64,000 bases of DNA from Xylanibacter ruminicola (lineage in GTDB: Bacteria > Bacteroidota > Bacteroidia > Bacteroidales > Bacteroidaceae), in contig NZ_FNRF01000001.1 of NCBI RefSeq assembly GCF_900107775.1, forward strand, positions 248,001 to 312,000. Reading direction: 5' to 3'. This document shows, in pieces, positions 54,152-64,000 of this stretch (positions are counted from its first letter, which is position 1; each line of letters begins with the position of its first letter). The notes below the pieces were generated by a model. The model did not search any database, was not told the origin of the DNA, and worked only from the letters and a program-made list of their open reading frames with translations. The position numbers were made by a program, and so were the translations under genes.

Positions 54152-55609
54152 ATGAACAGACGTACATTACTCACCACCATCCTGTTGGCAGGGCTATCGG
54201 TGCCTGTTATGGCCGACGGGATAGAAGACTGGAGCAAAACGATTGCCGCTCCAGCCGACAACACAAAAGTATCTCGCAGACCCGCCGCCAAAGAGCGACT
54301 GTTTTACTCAGACACCATCGAAAAGAAGATTGCCGAGGTAAAAAAGATGCTGAAGGACGCTCCATACTTAGCATGGATGTTCGAGAACTGTTTTCCGAAC
54401 ACGCTCGACACCACCGTACACTACTCGGATGCTGAGGGCGACGACGACACCTTTGTATATACAGGCGACATTCACGCCATGTGGCTGCGCGATTCGGGTG
54501 CCCAGGTATGGCCTTACGTACAGTTTGCCAAGAAAGACAAGAAAATCAGAAAAATGGTACGAGGTACCATCCTGCGCCAGTTGAAGTGTATCTGCATCGA
54601 CCCCTATGCCAACGCCTTTAACATGGGACCAACAGGCAGCGAATGGGCCAGCGACCACACCACGATGAATCCCAACCTGCATGAGCGCAAGTACGAGATC
54701 GACTCGCTGTGCTATCCCCTGCGACTGGCCTATTACTACTGGCAGGTAACTGGCGACGACAGCATTTTTGGCGGCCTGTGGCAGGAGGCCATCGGTAAGA
54801 TTCTGAAGACTTTCCGTGAACAGCAGCGCAAAAACGGGCATGGTCCATACCGCTTCCAGCGTACCACAGCCCAGCAGTACGATACCGTGAGTCATGGTGG
54901 TTATGGAAACCCCGTAAAGCCAGTAGGTCTGATAGCCTCTATCTTCCGTCCCAGCGACGATGCTACGGTGTTCCCCTTCCTCATCCCATCAAACTTCTTT
55001 GCCGTAACATCACTGCGTAAGGCTGCTGATATCCTGACCAAGGTGAACAACGACACCAAGACTGCCAACGAGTGCACAACCTTAGCCAACGAGGTGAGCG
55101 CCGCCCTGCAGCAGTACGCTATCTATAACCATCCTAAATATGGTAAGATTTATGCCTTTGAGGTGGATGGCTTTGGTAACCAGCACCTGATGGACGATGC
55201 TAACGTGCCCAGTTTGCTGGCAATGGCTTACTTAGGTGATGTGGATGTAAACGACCCTATCTATCAGAACACCCGTAAGTTTGTATGGAGCGAGGATAAC
55301 CCTTACTTCTTCCGTGGTAAGGCCGGCGAAGGTATCGGTGGACCTCATGTAGGCTACGATATGGTATGGCCCATGTCGATTATGATGCGTGCCTTTACCA
55401 GCACCGACGACCAGGAGATTAAGCAGTGCCTGCAGATGCTGGTTGATACCGATGCCGGCACAGGCTTTATGCACGAGTCGTTCAACAAGGACAATGCTGC
55501 CAATTACAGTCGCCACTGGTTTGCCTGGCAAAACACCTTGTTTGGTGAGCTGATACTAAAACTGATAGATGATGGAAAATTGAACCTGCTCAAAAACATT
55601 CATAAATAA
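54152..55609 (+). CDS. GH125 exo-alpha-1,6-mannosidase
   Basis: A 485-residue exported protein (signal to about 22, VPVMA). GH125 hallmarks: GDIHAMWLRDSGAQVWPY, FNMGPTGSEWASDH, NPNLHERKYEIDSLCYPLRL and FMHESFNKDN. The family are inverting exo-alpha-1,6-mannosidases acting on backbone oligosaccharides once GH92 has removed side chains. It is the only rightward enzyme of the mannan locus, sharing a divergent promoter region with GH92, and ends at a bidirectional terminator. Confidence 0.93.
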   Translation: MNRRTLLTTILLAGLSVPVMADGIEDWSKTIAAPADNTKVSRRPAAKERLFYSDTIEKKIAEVKKMLKDAPYLAWMFENCFPNTLDTTVHYSDAEGDDDTFVYTGDIHAMWLRDSGAQVWPYVQFAKKDKKIRKMVRGTILRQLKCICIDPYANAFNMGPTGSEWASDHTTMNPNLHERKYEIDSLCYPLRLAYYYWQVTGDDSIFGGLWQEAIGKILKTFREQQRKNGHGPYRFQRTTAQQYDTVSHGGYGNPVKPVGLIASIFRPSDDATVFPFLIPSNFFAVTSLRKAADILTKVNNDTKTANECTTLANEVSAALQQYAIYNHPKYGKIYAFEVDGFGNQHLMDDANVPSLLAMAYLGDVDVNDPIYQNTRKFVWSEDNPYFFRGKAGEGIGGPHVGYDMVWPMSIMMRAFTSTDDQEIKQCLQMLVDTDAGTGFMHESFNKDNAANYSRHWFAWQNTLFGELILKLIDDGKLNLLKNIHK

Positions 55610-55654
55610 AAAAAAGTTGCGATAGCCTATAGTGATATAGGCTATCGCTTTTTT
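55609..55654. terminator. bidirectional intrinsic terminator between GH125 and SusD
   Basis: The 12 bp perfect stem GCGATAGCCTAT/ATAGGCTATCGC (55619-55648, 6 nt loop) is flanked by TTTTTT on the rightward strand and, after AAC, TTTTTTTT on the leftward strand. It serves both convergent genes. Confidence 0.9.
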
Positions 55655-55656
55655 AT

Positions 55657-57270
55657 TTACTCCCAACCAGGATTCTGTGTAAGAGAAGGATTGTGTTGAA
55701 TTTCATCCTGTGGGATAGGCCAAAGGAGAACCCACTCAGGAATAGCACCAATCTTAACATTATCTACAGGTTTATTCTGGATCTTCGCACCTGAGAGCGC
55801 AACCCAATTGAGTTTTCCAGAATAATCGCCAGCAGCTTCTGGATACAAACGAGTACGACGGATATCATCCCATACTTTGAATTCAACAGGGAACTCGTGC
55901 AGACGTTCTGTCAAGATAGCTGTAACAAGTTCATCGCCAGTTGCTGTCTCGGCAGTCAAACCAGCACGTTTACGCACCTGATTCAGATACTCCTGTGCTT
56001 TGGCGGTATTGCCTGTACGGGCATAGCCTTCGGCAGCTATCAGCAGCACCTCGGCAAAACGCATGGTAGGGATATTATTGTCGCCACCATGATTCTTAAT
56101 GATGGCATCCTCATCAAACCACGACCAGATACCAGTATAGTTGAGCGTATGCTCCACACCAGTCTTATCAGTATAGGTATTGAAGAAGAACTGCTTCTCG
56201 TGACTTCTGATATCCTCGGGAGCATAACTCTTGAAAATCATATCACATGGATGGTAGGCCTTATGTAACACGTTCATGCTGAACACCTGATTACCATTGG
56301 CATCCTTCCAGGTGGTAGCGTCGGAACCGATACTGAGATTAACATACCCGTTACCTATATTATTATTTGAATAATCGTACTCCTTAGCAAAGATGATTTC
56401 CTTAGAAGTCTTAGAGGTCTTAATCACATTATAAGCCGAGTTCAGATCGTCGGAACTGCCATTTGCCTGCTCCAGTACAGCAGTACCACCATCAATCACC
56501 ATCTCGGCCATCTGGGCTGCCTTTTTATAATCTTCGGCACCACCATTCATGGGGAAACCAGCACGCTGAAGATATACCTGAGCCAGAAGGGTTTGTGCCA
56601 TAGCACGGGTTACACGACAGCCATTATCGTAGAACGACTTGTTGGGAAGTGCCGTTCCCGTAGCGATATCAGTCAGGTCGTCGATGATATGCTGATATAC
56701 TTCGGCTGCAGAGTTACGCTCTTTGAACATGCCATCGGTAGATGTGTATGGCTCATCCACATAAGGCACATCGCCAAACTCCTTTACTAAATAGAAATAG
56801 GCATAAGCACGGAAGAATTTACCCTCGGCCACATAGTTGTCGATAGTAGCCTGATCGAGCACATCGGTCATCTTGGGCACATTGGCCAACACGAAATTGG
56901 CACGGGAGATACCTTTGTAGAACTCATGCCACAATGACATGGCAGGACTGGAAAACTTCTCCAAGGTATAGGTACATGCCTTCGCAGCTTCGGCCAACTG
57001 TGAGTCGCCATGGTCGTCGTAGAACAAACCTGAGATAATACCACCGTACATCGTGGCTTTGGGCTGCCAACCACCACCATTCTGATTCAAATAAGGTACG
57101 CCACCGAAATAAAGCGCATCAACACCTGTCTGCGCATCTTCCTTTGACTGCCAGAACTGGCTTGACGATTTCTGATCCAGTGGCTTTTCTTCCAGGAATT
57201 CGTCACAAGAAGTAAGACCAAATGTGGCACTTGCCATCATTCCATATATGATATATTTTATTGTTTTCAT
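55657..57270 (-). CDS. SusD/RagB-like lipoprotein (pair without assigned substrate)
   Basis: A 537-residue lipoprotein (LTSC, Cys22) with typical signatures (FFRAYAYFYLVKEFGDVPYVD, RFAEVLLIAAEGYARTG, ILTERLHEFPVEFKVWDDIRR), ending LTQNPGWE. It lies 21 bp after its SusC partner. No glycoside hydrolase is in this operon, so the ligand cannot be inferred. Confidence 0.92.
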   Translation of the reverse strand: MKTIKYIIYGMMASATFGLTSCDEFLEEKPLDQKSSSQFWQSKEDAQTGVDALYFGGVPYLNQNGGGWQPKATMYGGIISGLFYDDHGDSQLAEAAKACTYTLEKFSSPAMSLWHEFYKGISRANFVLANVPKMTDVLDQATIDNYVAEGKFFRAYAYFYLVKEFGDVPYVDEPYTSTDGMFKERNSAAEVYQHIIDDLTDIATGTALPNKSFYDNGCRVTRAMAQTLLAQVYLQRAGFPMNGGAEDYKKAAQMAEMVIDGGTAVLEQANGSSDDLNSAYNVIKTSKTSKEIIFAKEYDYSNNNIGNGYVNLSIGSDATTWKDANGNQVFSMNVLHKAYHPCDMIFKSYAPEDIRSHEKQFFFNTYTDKTGVEHTLNYTGIWSWFDEDAIIKNHGGDNNIPTMRFAEVLLIAAEGYARTGNTAKAQEYLNQVRKRAGLTAETATGDELVTAILTERLHEFPVEFKVWDDIRRTRLYPEAAGDYSGKLNWVALSGAKIQNKPVDNVKIGAIPEWVLLWPIPQDEIQHNPSLTQNPGWE

Positions 57271-57291
57271 AAAACAGTTACAATAAGTTGT

Positions 57292-60200
57292 TTAGAAAGT
57301 TACATTAACACCAAAAGAGAACGTTTTTGGACGAGGATAAGAGAAGAACTGACGGTTGGCACCCCAGTTATTACTACCCAGACGTGTTGAGTTATCTGGA
57401 TCGTAACCCTTATAATCGTCGGAGCAGATGAGCCAGAAGTTGTTCAGGTTAGCATACAGGCGCAAAGCTGAAATACCAAGAGTTCGGCAAGCAGAACCAG
57501 AGAAGGTATAACCAAGTTGCAAGAGATTAAAACGCAAGTAAGAACCATCACAAACCCAGTCGGAATCGGCCTGATTGTTGGCGCCCATACCGAAGTTATT
57601 CAAACGCAAGGCCTGCTCTACCCCATTGGGATTGTTTACTGGATGCCAAGCCTCCTCGTATAAACGATCGAGACCATTGGTAAGGAAACGAGCCAAGGTA
57701 GAGTGATAGTACTCCTGCATAATATCTGCACCCATTGAGAACTGAAGATCAAGCGTAAAGTCGAAATTCTTGTAGTTGAAGGTATTGATGAAAGAACCTG
57801 TCCAATCAGGCAGACCATTACCCAATATCTCACGCTGCTTATAAGTAACCTTTTCGCCTACAATAGATGGGATATTCATCGTACTGGCATCCCAGTTCTC
57901 GGGGTGACCATCGTAGATACCAGCGCGCTTGTAACCATAGAAAGTAGAAAGCGCTTCGCCTTCGCGGATAAGCATATCGTAACCTACAAAGCCATCTGTA
58001 AGAATCTGACGTTTTCCGCTGACTGGATCAACAGAAGCACCCTCATCGAGTTTCTCCACCTTATTCTTATTAAAGCCCAGGTTCAAAGTAGAGGTCCACT
58101 GGAAGTCTTTAGTCTGAATAGGATAAGCTGTTACCAGAATATCAAAACCGTGGTTAGATACGGCACCAATGTTGTCCATAATCGAAGAATAACCTGTTGA
58201 CTCGGGAACAGGACGATTCAAGAGCAGATCAGAGGTGTACTTATAGTAGTAAGAGATGTCAAAATTCAAACGATTCTTGAATAAACCCAGTTCGATGCCT
58301 AAATCCCACTGTGCTGTCTTCTCCCACTTCAGGTTGGCATTAGGCATATTGTCAAGATAAGAAACGGTTACCATCTTACCACCTAAGATAGTGGTTGACT
58401 GACTGACAGTAGCCAGAGAACGATAGGTACCAATCTCAGAGTTACCCGTCATACCAAATGAGGTATGAAGCTTTAACTTGCTGATGGTCTCAATATCCTT
58501 CAAAAAACTCTCGTTCGAGGCTAACCATCCTAAGCCCACTGATGGGAAGAAAGCATACTTGTTGTTCTGGCCAAACTTAGAAGAACCATCATAACGACCC
58601 GTTACAGTAGCCATATAGGTATTATTGTAGTTATAGGCCAAGCGTAAGAAGTATGAGTTCATGGCCCACTTATCGTAGTCGGAGCCAACAGATGGCTTCA
58701 ATGTGCCAGAACCTAGGTTATAGTAGCCATAGTAATCGTCGGTAAAGGTATTGTCGGAAGCACCGAAATAATCATATTTGCGTGCCTGCCAAGAAGCACC
58801 AGCCATGGCATTCAGATGATGTTTCCCAAAGTCGTTTACATAAGTAAGATAGGTTTCTTCCTGCCAATAAAGTGAGTTTGAGTTACCTGCAGAAGCTGCA
58901 CCCTGAGAGGCACCTTGGTCGATAAGCTGATGTGGTTGGAAAGGTGTATATCCCTTACTGCGGTTATTATGGTAGTCGATACCTAACTGGGTTCTCAAAT
59001 CCAATCCCTTTGCAAGGTGGAAAGTAAGAGCAGCATTTCCGAAGATCTGAGTCTTATACTGTATAACCTGTACACGCTCAAGCAACTCTACTGGGTTGGC
59101 AACACCCTCGGGAGAGAATGTCTGATAACCACTATTGGGGTTATCCTTATCTTTAAGTATACCTGTTGTATTAATCATGTTATTCTGTACATACTCACCA
59201 TTAAGCTGTACAGGCAACCAAGGCAACTGCTCAATCATCGTGCGCAGAGCACCCTGTCCATAGGGATTGTCGGAGGTATGATTACCCCATGAGTGGTTCA
59301 CCAACAGATTCAATCCTGTAGAAAGCCACTTAGTTGGGTTATCATCGTAGGCCAGTTTTGCATTTACACGCTTATAATAAGTATTGAGAAGAATACCCTG
59401 CTGATCGGTAAAGTTAAGGAATGCACCCACCGAAGAGCCATTCTCGCCAGAGCGTTGGATACTCAACTCATGATTATGAGATACGGCTACACGAGAACAC
59501 TCGTCCTGCCAATCGGTATCATAAAGCGGATTACCATTGCTATCAAAATAACGGGTATCGGTGAATATCTTCGACAGATCGGTATCAAAGTTCATGCCCT
59601 GGAACTGATTAGCATTCTCAAGACCTTGCTTGAAAGCGCTCATCCACTCAGAAGCATTCATGACATCCATCTTTCGGGCCATACTGCTTACCGAAAAAGA
59701 GCCATCATACTTGATGTGCGCTCCCTTACCGGCATTACCACGTTTGGTGGTTACCATGATAACACCATTGGCACCACGGGCACCATAGATAGCCGCCGAA
59801 GAGGCATCTTTAAGCACCTCGATACTCTCGATATCATTAGGGTTGAGGAACTGGAAATCAGTCATGGCAACACCATCTACGATATACAATGGACTAGAAG
59901 AGGCATTGATAGTTGAGATACCACGGATAATAACACGCATCTCGCCACCAGGCTGACCGGTGTTATTAAAGATGTTTACACCCGCAGCCTTACCTTTTAA
60001 ACCTTCCAAGGCATTGAAACCCTGCATTTTCAAGATTTCAGAGCCCTTGGTCGTAGAAGACGAACCTGTAAGGTCGGACTTACGCATCGTACCATAACCT
60101 ACCACAACCACCTCATCCAGGAGTTGTTTATCCTCCAGGAGTACGATTCGCTGCGAGCCACCTTTACCGAGTTTAATGGTTTGGGCAACATAGCCAATAG

Positions 60201-60501
60201 ACGACACTCGTATCTCGTCGCCAGAAGCTGCATCGATGTCGCACCGGCCGTTAATATCGGTAATGACACCTGTTTTAGAAGACATCATCATCACACTGGC
60301 GCCAACAACCGGCTCATTCTGGCCATCAACGACGGTAATGATCACCTTTTTTTGCTGTTGAACAGATGTTACCTCTGTCAACGGTTGGGAAACTGAGTTA
60401 GCTAGAACACTGACTGGAGAACCGAATGTCATTGCACCAGCAGAAAGTAGTAATAGCGAAGAACACATCGTCTTCGAGACTTTTCTTTCGCGTTTGTACA
60501 T
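57292..60501 (-). CDS. SusC-like TonB-dependent transporter (pair without assigned substrate)
   Basis: A 1069-residue protein. Signal to about 35 (VLANS), carboxypeptidase-like domain (about 50-120, VDGQNEPVVGASVMM), EVVVVGYG, plug with SSAAIYGARGANGVIMVTTK, and a barrel ending FSFGVNVTF. The operon contains only this gene and its SusD partner; upstream it is separated from the CE6-CE1 gene by a terminator. No xylan HTCS box is upstream. It could serve either neighbouring locus or an unrelated glycan. Confidence 0.92.
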   Translation of the reverse strand: MYKRERKVSKTMCSSLLLLSAGAMTFGSPVSVLANSVSQPLTEVTSVQQQKKVIITVVDGQNEPVVGASVMMMSSKTGVITDINGRCDIDAASGDEIRVSSIGYVAQTIKLGKGGSQRIVLLEDKQLLDEVVVVGYGTMRKSDLTGSSSTTKGSEILKMQGFNALEGLKGKAAGVNIFNNTGQPGGEMRVIIRGISTINASSSPLYIVDGVAMTDFQFLNPNDIESIEVLKDASSAAIYGARGANGVIMVTTKRGNAGKGAHIKYDGSFSVSSMARKMDVMNASEWMSAFKQGLENANQFQGMNFDTDLSKIFTDTRYFDSNGNPLYDTDWQDECSRVAVSHNHELSIQRSGENGSSVGAFLNFTDQQGILLNTYYKRVNAKLAYDDNPTKWLSTGLNLLVNHSWGNHTSDNPYGQGALRTMIEQLPWLPVQLNGEYVQNNMINTTGILKDKDNPNSGYQTFSPEGVANPVELLERVQVIQYKTQIFGNAALTFHLAKGLDLRTQLGIDYHNNRSKGYTPFQPHQLIDQGASQGAASAGNSNSLYWQEETYLTYVNDFGKHHLNAMAGASWQARKYDYFGASDNTFTDDYYGYYNLGSGTLKPSVGSDYDKWAMNSYFLRLAYNYNNTYMATVTGRYDGSSKFGQNNKYAFFPSVGLGWLASNESFLKDIETISKLKLHTSFGMTGNSEIGTYRSLATVSQSTTILGGKMVTVSYLDNMPNANLKWEKTAQWDLGIELGLFKNRLNFDISYYYKYTSDLLLNRPVPESTGYSSIMDNIGAVSNHGFDILVTAYPIQTKDFQWTSTLNLGFNKNKVEKLDEGASVDPVSGKRQILTDGFVGYDMLIREGEALSTFYGYKRAGIYDGHPENWDASTMNIPSIVGEKVTYKQREILGNGLPDWTGSFINTFNYKNFDFTLDLQFSMGADIMQEYYHSTLARFLTNGLDRLYEEAWHPVNNPNGVEQALRLNNFGMGANNQADSDWVCDGSYLRFNLLQLGYTFSGSACRTLGISALRLYANLNNFWLICSDDYKGYDPDNSTRLGSNNWGANRQFFSYPRPKTFSFGVNVTF

Positions 60502-60688
60502 AATGTTAATTAGTTAATGTGTTAATAATTAAATATTAAGTAATAAGTATAGTGTTGAATTTACGAGTTGGTGAATGTGGAATTCTGGTTGCAAATATCT
60601 GTCTTTTAAAAATAATAGCAGTCCTATCCTCTGCCATTTTTGTCCAAAACACGGTTAATTTCCGCATTTTTCTTTATAACCATAATAA

Positions 60689-60720
60689 GCGCCCCTCTCG
60701 ATGTGATTCGGGAGGGGCGC
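60689..60720 (-). terminator. GC-rich terminator after CE6-CE1
   Basis: An 8 bp perfect stem GCGCCCCT/AGGGGCGC, followed on the leftward strand by TTATTAT, a weak U-tract. It lies 24 bp after the CE6-CE1 stop. Confidence 0.6.
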
Positions 60721-60743
60721 AATGTTAGGTTTGGGGAATTTGG

Positions 60744-62780
<2,037 letters not shown>

Positions 62781-62783
62781 TTA

Positions 62784-64000
62784 TTATTTGAGTTTTTTCT
62801 TTCCACCAACGATGTAGATGCCACGAGGCAACGTATCCCACTGGTCACTAGTGGCAATCTTGGTTCCCTGCAGTGTGTAAACGGCGTCGTTGTCGTTGGT
62901 ACGCTGCACGGTACGGATACCAGATGTGCTGCCAGCCTTCAGGAAATCGAAATAGGCTGGAGTATCGTATTTGGCAGGAGCAGCATCTTTAAGATACTTG
63001 CCTGTTCCCATATTCTTAAGCGTAAAGCCCTGACCATCCACGTATTTGATTTCCCATACAGCGCCATCCTGGATATCCTGGCCATACTGATTACCCTCCA
63101 GACCAAGTACAAAACTGCACCAGCCAGAAACAGCCTGCGAATTAAGATAACCAGGCTTTTCAGTCCACATGATATACTCGTTACCATTGAGCAGCATCAG
63201 CTTTAACAGATAACAATCTGTACGACCAGAGATGGGTTCGGCCTTAAACATATAGCCGTTAATAGCCTTGTCGTTGATAACCTTCAAAGCAGCGTCGTAG
63301 CCTAAGTTCTGGGCATCTGAACCATAGAGCACCTTCTGTGTTTCCTTATTCAGGAGCATAAAGGTTTGACCAGAAACATCCGACAGACTGCTAAGAGCAG
63401 TAAAATCGGCCAAATCAAGACCTGTAACCTTGACGGCAAACGATCGCTTCCATTCAGTACCCTTAATATCGGTATAAGTTACGTTAAGTTGTGTCTCGCC
63501 ACTGGCCAGCGCACAGAGCATTCCATTCTTTACCACGGCTACCGCAGGGTTATCTACAGTACAGGTAGCAACACCCGAGATATCCTTGGTATGTCCGTCG
63601 ACATAAAGCAACTCCAACGATATCGGTGTTTTGTCACCAATCATCAAGTCGAACGATTCTTGTTCGGCCTTCAGCGCCTGAACAGTATAGGAATCGCCTG
63701 TTTCTTCCTCGTCGTCGGCATGCGGCCAGTTTACTTGGTAATACTCGGCATACCAGTCGAAGCAAGCCTTAGCACAAGCCTCAGGATTACCATTGAATGC
63801 TGGTTTTACTACGTTTTGACCATAGAGTGCATCGAGATCCATGAAGTCATGCGGATGGGTAAGCGTCATGGAGATGTTGCCAAAATGGTCGAGCACGGCC
63901 TTGAACGCTTTACCCCACTTTGACGTTGAACCCGTAGCCCAGGTACCAAGGTTCTTATACACAATATCGCCAAACTCGTTACGCTTTACTGTACCATCAG
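62784..64000 (-). CDS. C-terminal part of a large secreted protein with Ig-like domain and sorting tail (5' end outside the window)
   Basis: The frame is open to the right edge (12 further codons beyond the GTG at 63962, no stop), so this is the 3' part of a longer gene, at least 404 residues. The first about 100 visible residues (SKWGKAFKAVLDHFGNISMT, HDFMDLDALYGQNVV, ACFDWYAEYYQVNW) are not a family I recognise. An Ig-like group-2-type domain (about 120-190, GVATCTVDNPAVAVVKNGML) and a beta-trefoil-like or ricin-like region (about 200-345, TQKVLYGSDAQNLGYD) follow. The end (VYTLQGTKI, LPRGIYIVGGKKKLK) is a typical Prevotella C-terminal secretion/anchoring tail. It is probably a carbohydrate-active or surface protein. 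Confidence 0.75.
   Translation of the reverse strand, partial: DGTVKRNEFGDIVYKNLGTWATGSTSKWGKAFKAVLDHFGNISMTLTHPHDFMDLDALYGQNVVKPAFNGNPEACAKACFDWYAEYYQVNWPHADDEEETGDSYTVQALKAEQESFDLMIGDKTPISLELLYVDGHTKDISGVATCTVDNPAVAVVKNGMLCALASGETQLNVTYTDIKGTEWKRSFAVKVTGLDLADFTALSSLSDVSGQTFMLLNKETQKVLYGSDAQNLGYDAALKVINDKAINGYMFKAEPISGRTDCYLLKLMLLNGNEYIMWTEKPGYLNSQAVSGWCSFVLGLEGNQYGQDIQDGAVWEIKYVDGQGFTLKNMGTGKYLKDAAPAKYDTPAYFDFLKAGSTSGIRTVQRTNDNDAVYTLQGTKIATSDQWDTLPRGIYIVGGKKKLK

Noticed and set aside
60502..60688. Promoter of the SusC/SusD pair
   Set aside because: The best candidate (GATATTTG near 60585-60592) breaks the TAnnTTTG consensus and has no -33 partner.

Overview
The window looks like a polysaccharide-degradation region of a Bacteroidota chromosome, most likely a Prevotella/Xylanibacter (P. 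ruminicola-like) species. Evidence: repeated SusC/SusD pairs, two hybrid two-component (HTCS) regulators, SPII lipoprotein enzymes, TAnnTTTG promoter boxes with little Shine-Dalgarno signal, and enzyme architectures known from rumen Prevotella (GH10 xylanase-CE1 esterase, CE6-CE1 esterase, GH10 with carbohydrate-binding modules inserted in the catalytic domain). The species assignment is inference. No tRNA, rRNA, CRISPR array or intact mobile element was seen.

Layout. (1) 81-5902, leftward: two copies of a two-gene module, a multi-pass membrane protein plus a beta-propeller lipoprotein carrying one CxxCH haem-c motif; function unknown. (2) 6040-34659: a xylan locus. A leftward operon of about 13 kb (18917 to 6040) has the order SusC-SusD-SusC-SusD-lipoprotein-GH10, matching the xusA-E/xyn10C core described in Prevotella bryantii and gut Bacteroides. 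Next come GH115 alpha-glucuronidase (leftward), a rightward HTCS sensor with a PotD-like binding protein directly behind it, GH95 then GH3 (leftward), and a GH10-CE1 xylanase/esterase (leftward). (3) 34660-35469: 0.8 kb without genes, rich in repeats and hairpins. (4) 35470-40550, leftward: BlaI repressor, BlaR1-like M56 protease, GLPGLI protein and a TonB-receptor-like protein. (5) 40705-55609: a second HTCS and an alpha-mannan locus (GH92, SusC, SusD, SusE, GH76 leftward; GH125 divergent). (6) 55657-60501: a SusC/SusD pair with no enzyme of its own. (7) 60744-64000: a CE6-CE1 esterase and the 3' part of a large secreted protein running off the right edge.

Main new observation. Promoters of the xylan operon, GH115, GH10-CE1 and a promoter in front of GH95 share a 27-28 bp box: two GTWWCA-like half-sites repeated directly 21 bp apart around ACTTT. 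It lies 31 bp (32 bp once) upstream of a TAnnTTTG box, always in the same orientation. This is a strong candidate operator for the xylan HTCS, whose C-terminal AraC domain would bind it. A sixth copy at 28-55 predicts another regulated gene just outside the left edge. The copy in front of GH95 drives a promoter whose transcript meets a strong intrinsic terminator after about 100 nt, so it should make either a regulated small RNA or an attenuated leader. A BlaI-type operator sits exactly inside the promoter spacer of the blaI operon. A 22-bp-period array of four palindromes at 35253-35333 is unexplained.

How the parts work together (family knowledge plus inference): xylan is bound and cut at the surface by lipoprotein GH10 and SusD-like proteins and imported by the SusC-like channels. 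In the periplasm GH115, GH3, GH95 and CE1/CE6 enzymes remove side chains and finish hydrolysis, and the HTCS senses the released oligosaccharides. The mannan locus follows the same logic with GH76 (endo-alpha-1,6), GH92 (side-chain mannosidase) and GH125 (exo-alpha-1,6).
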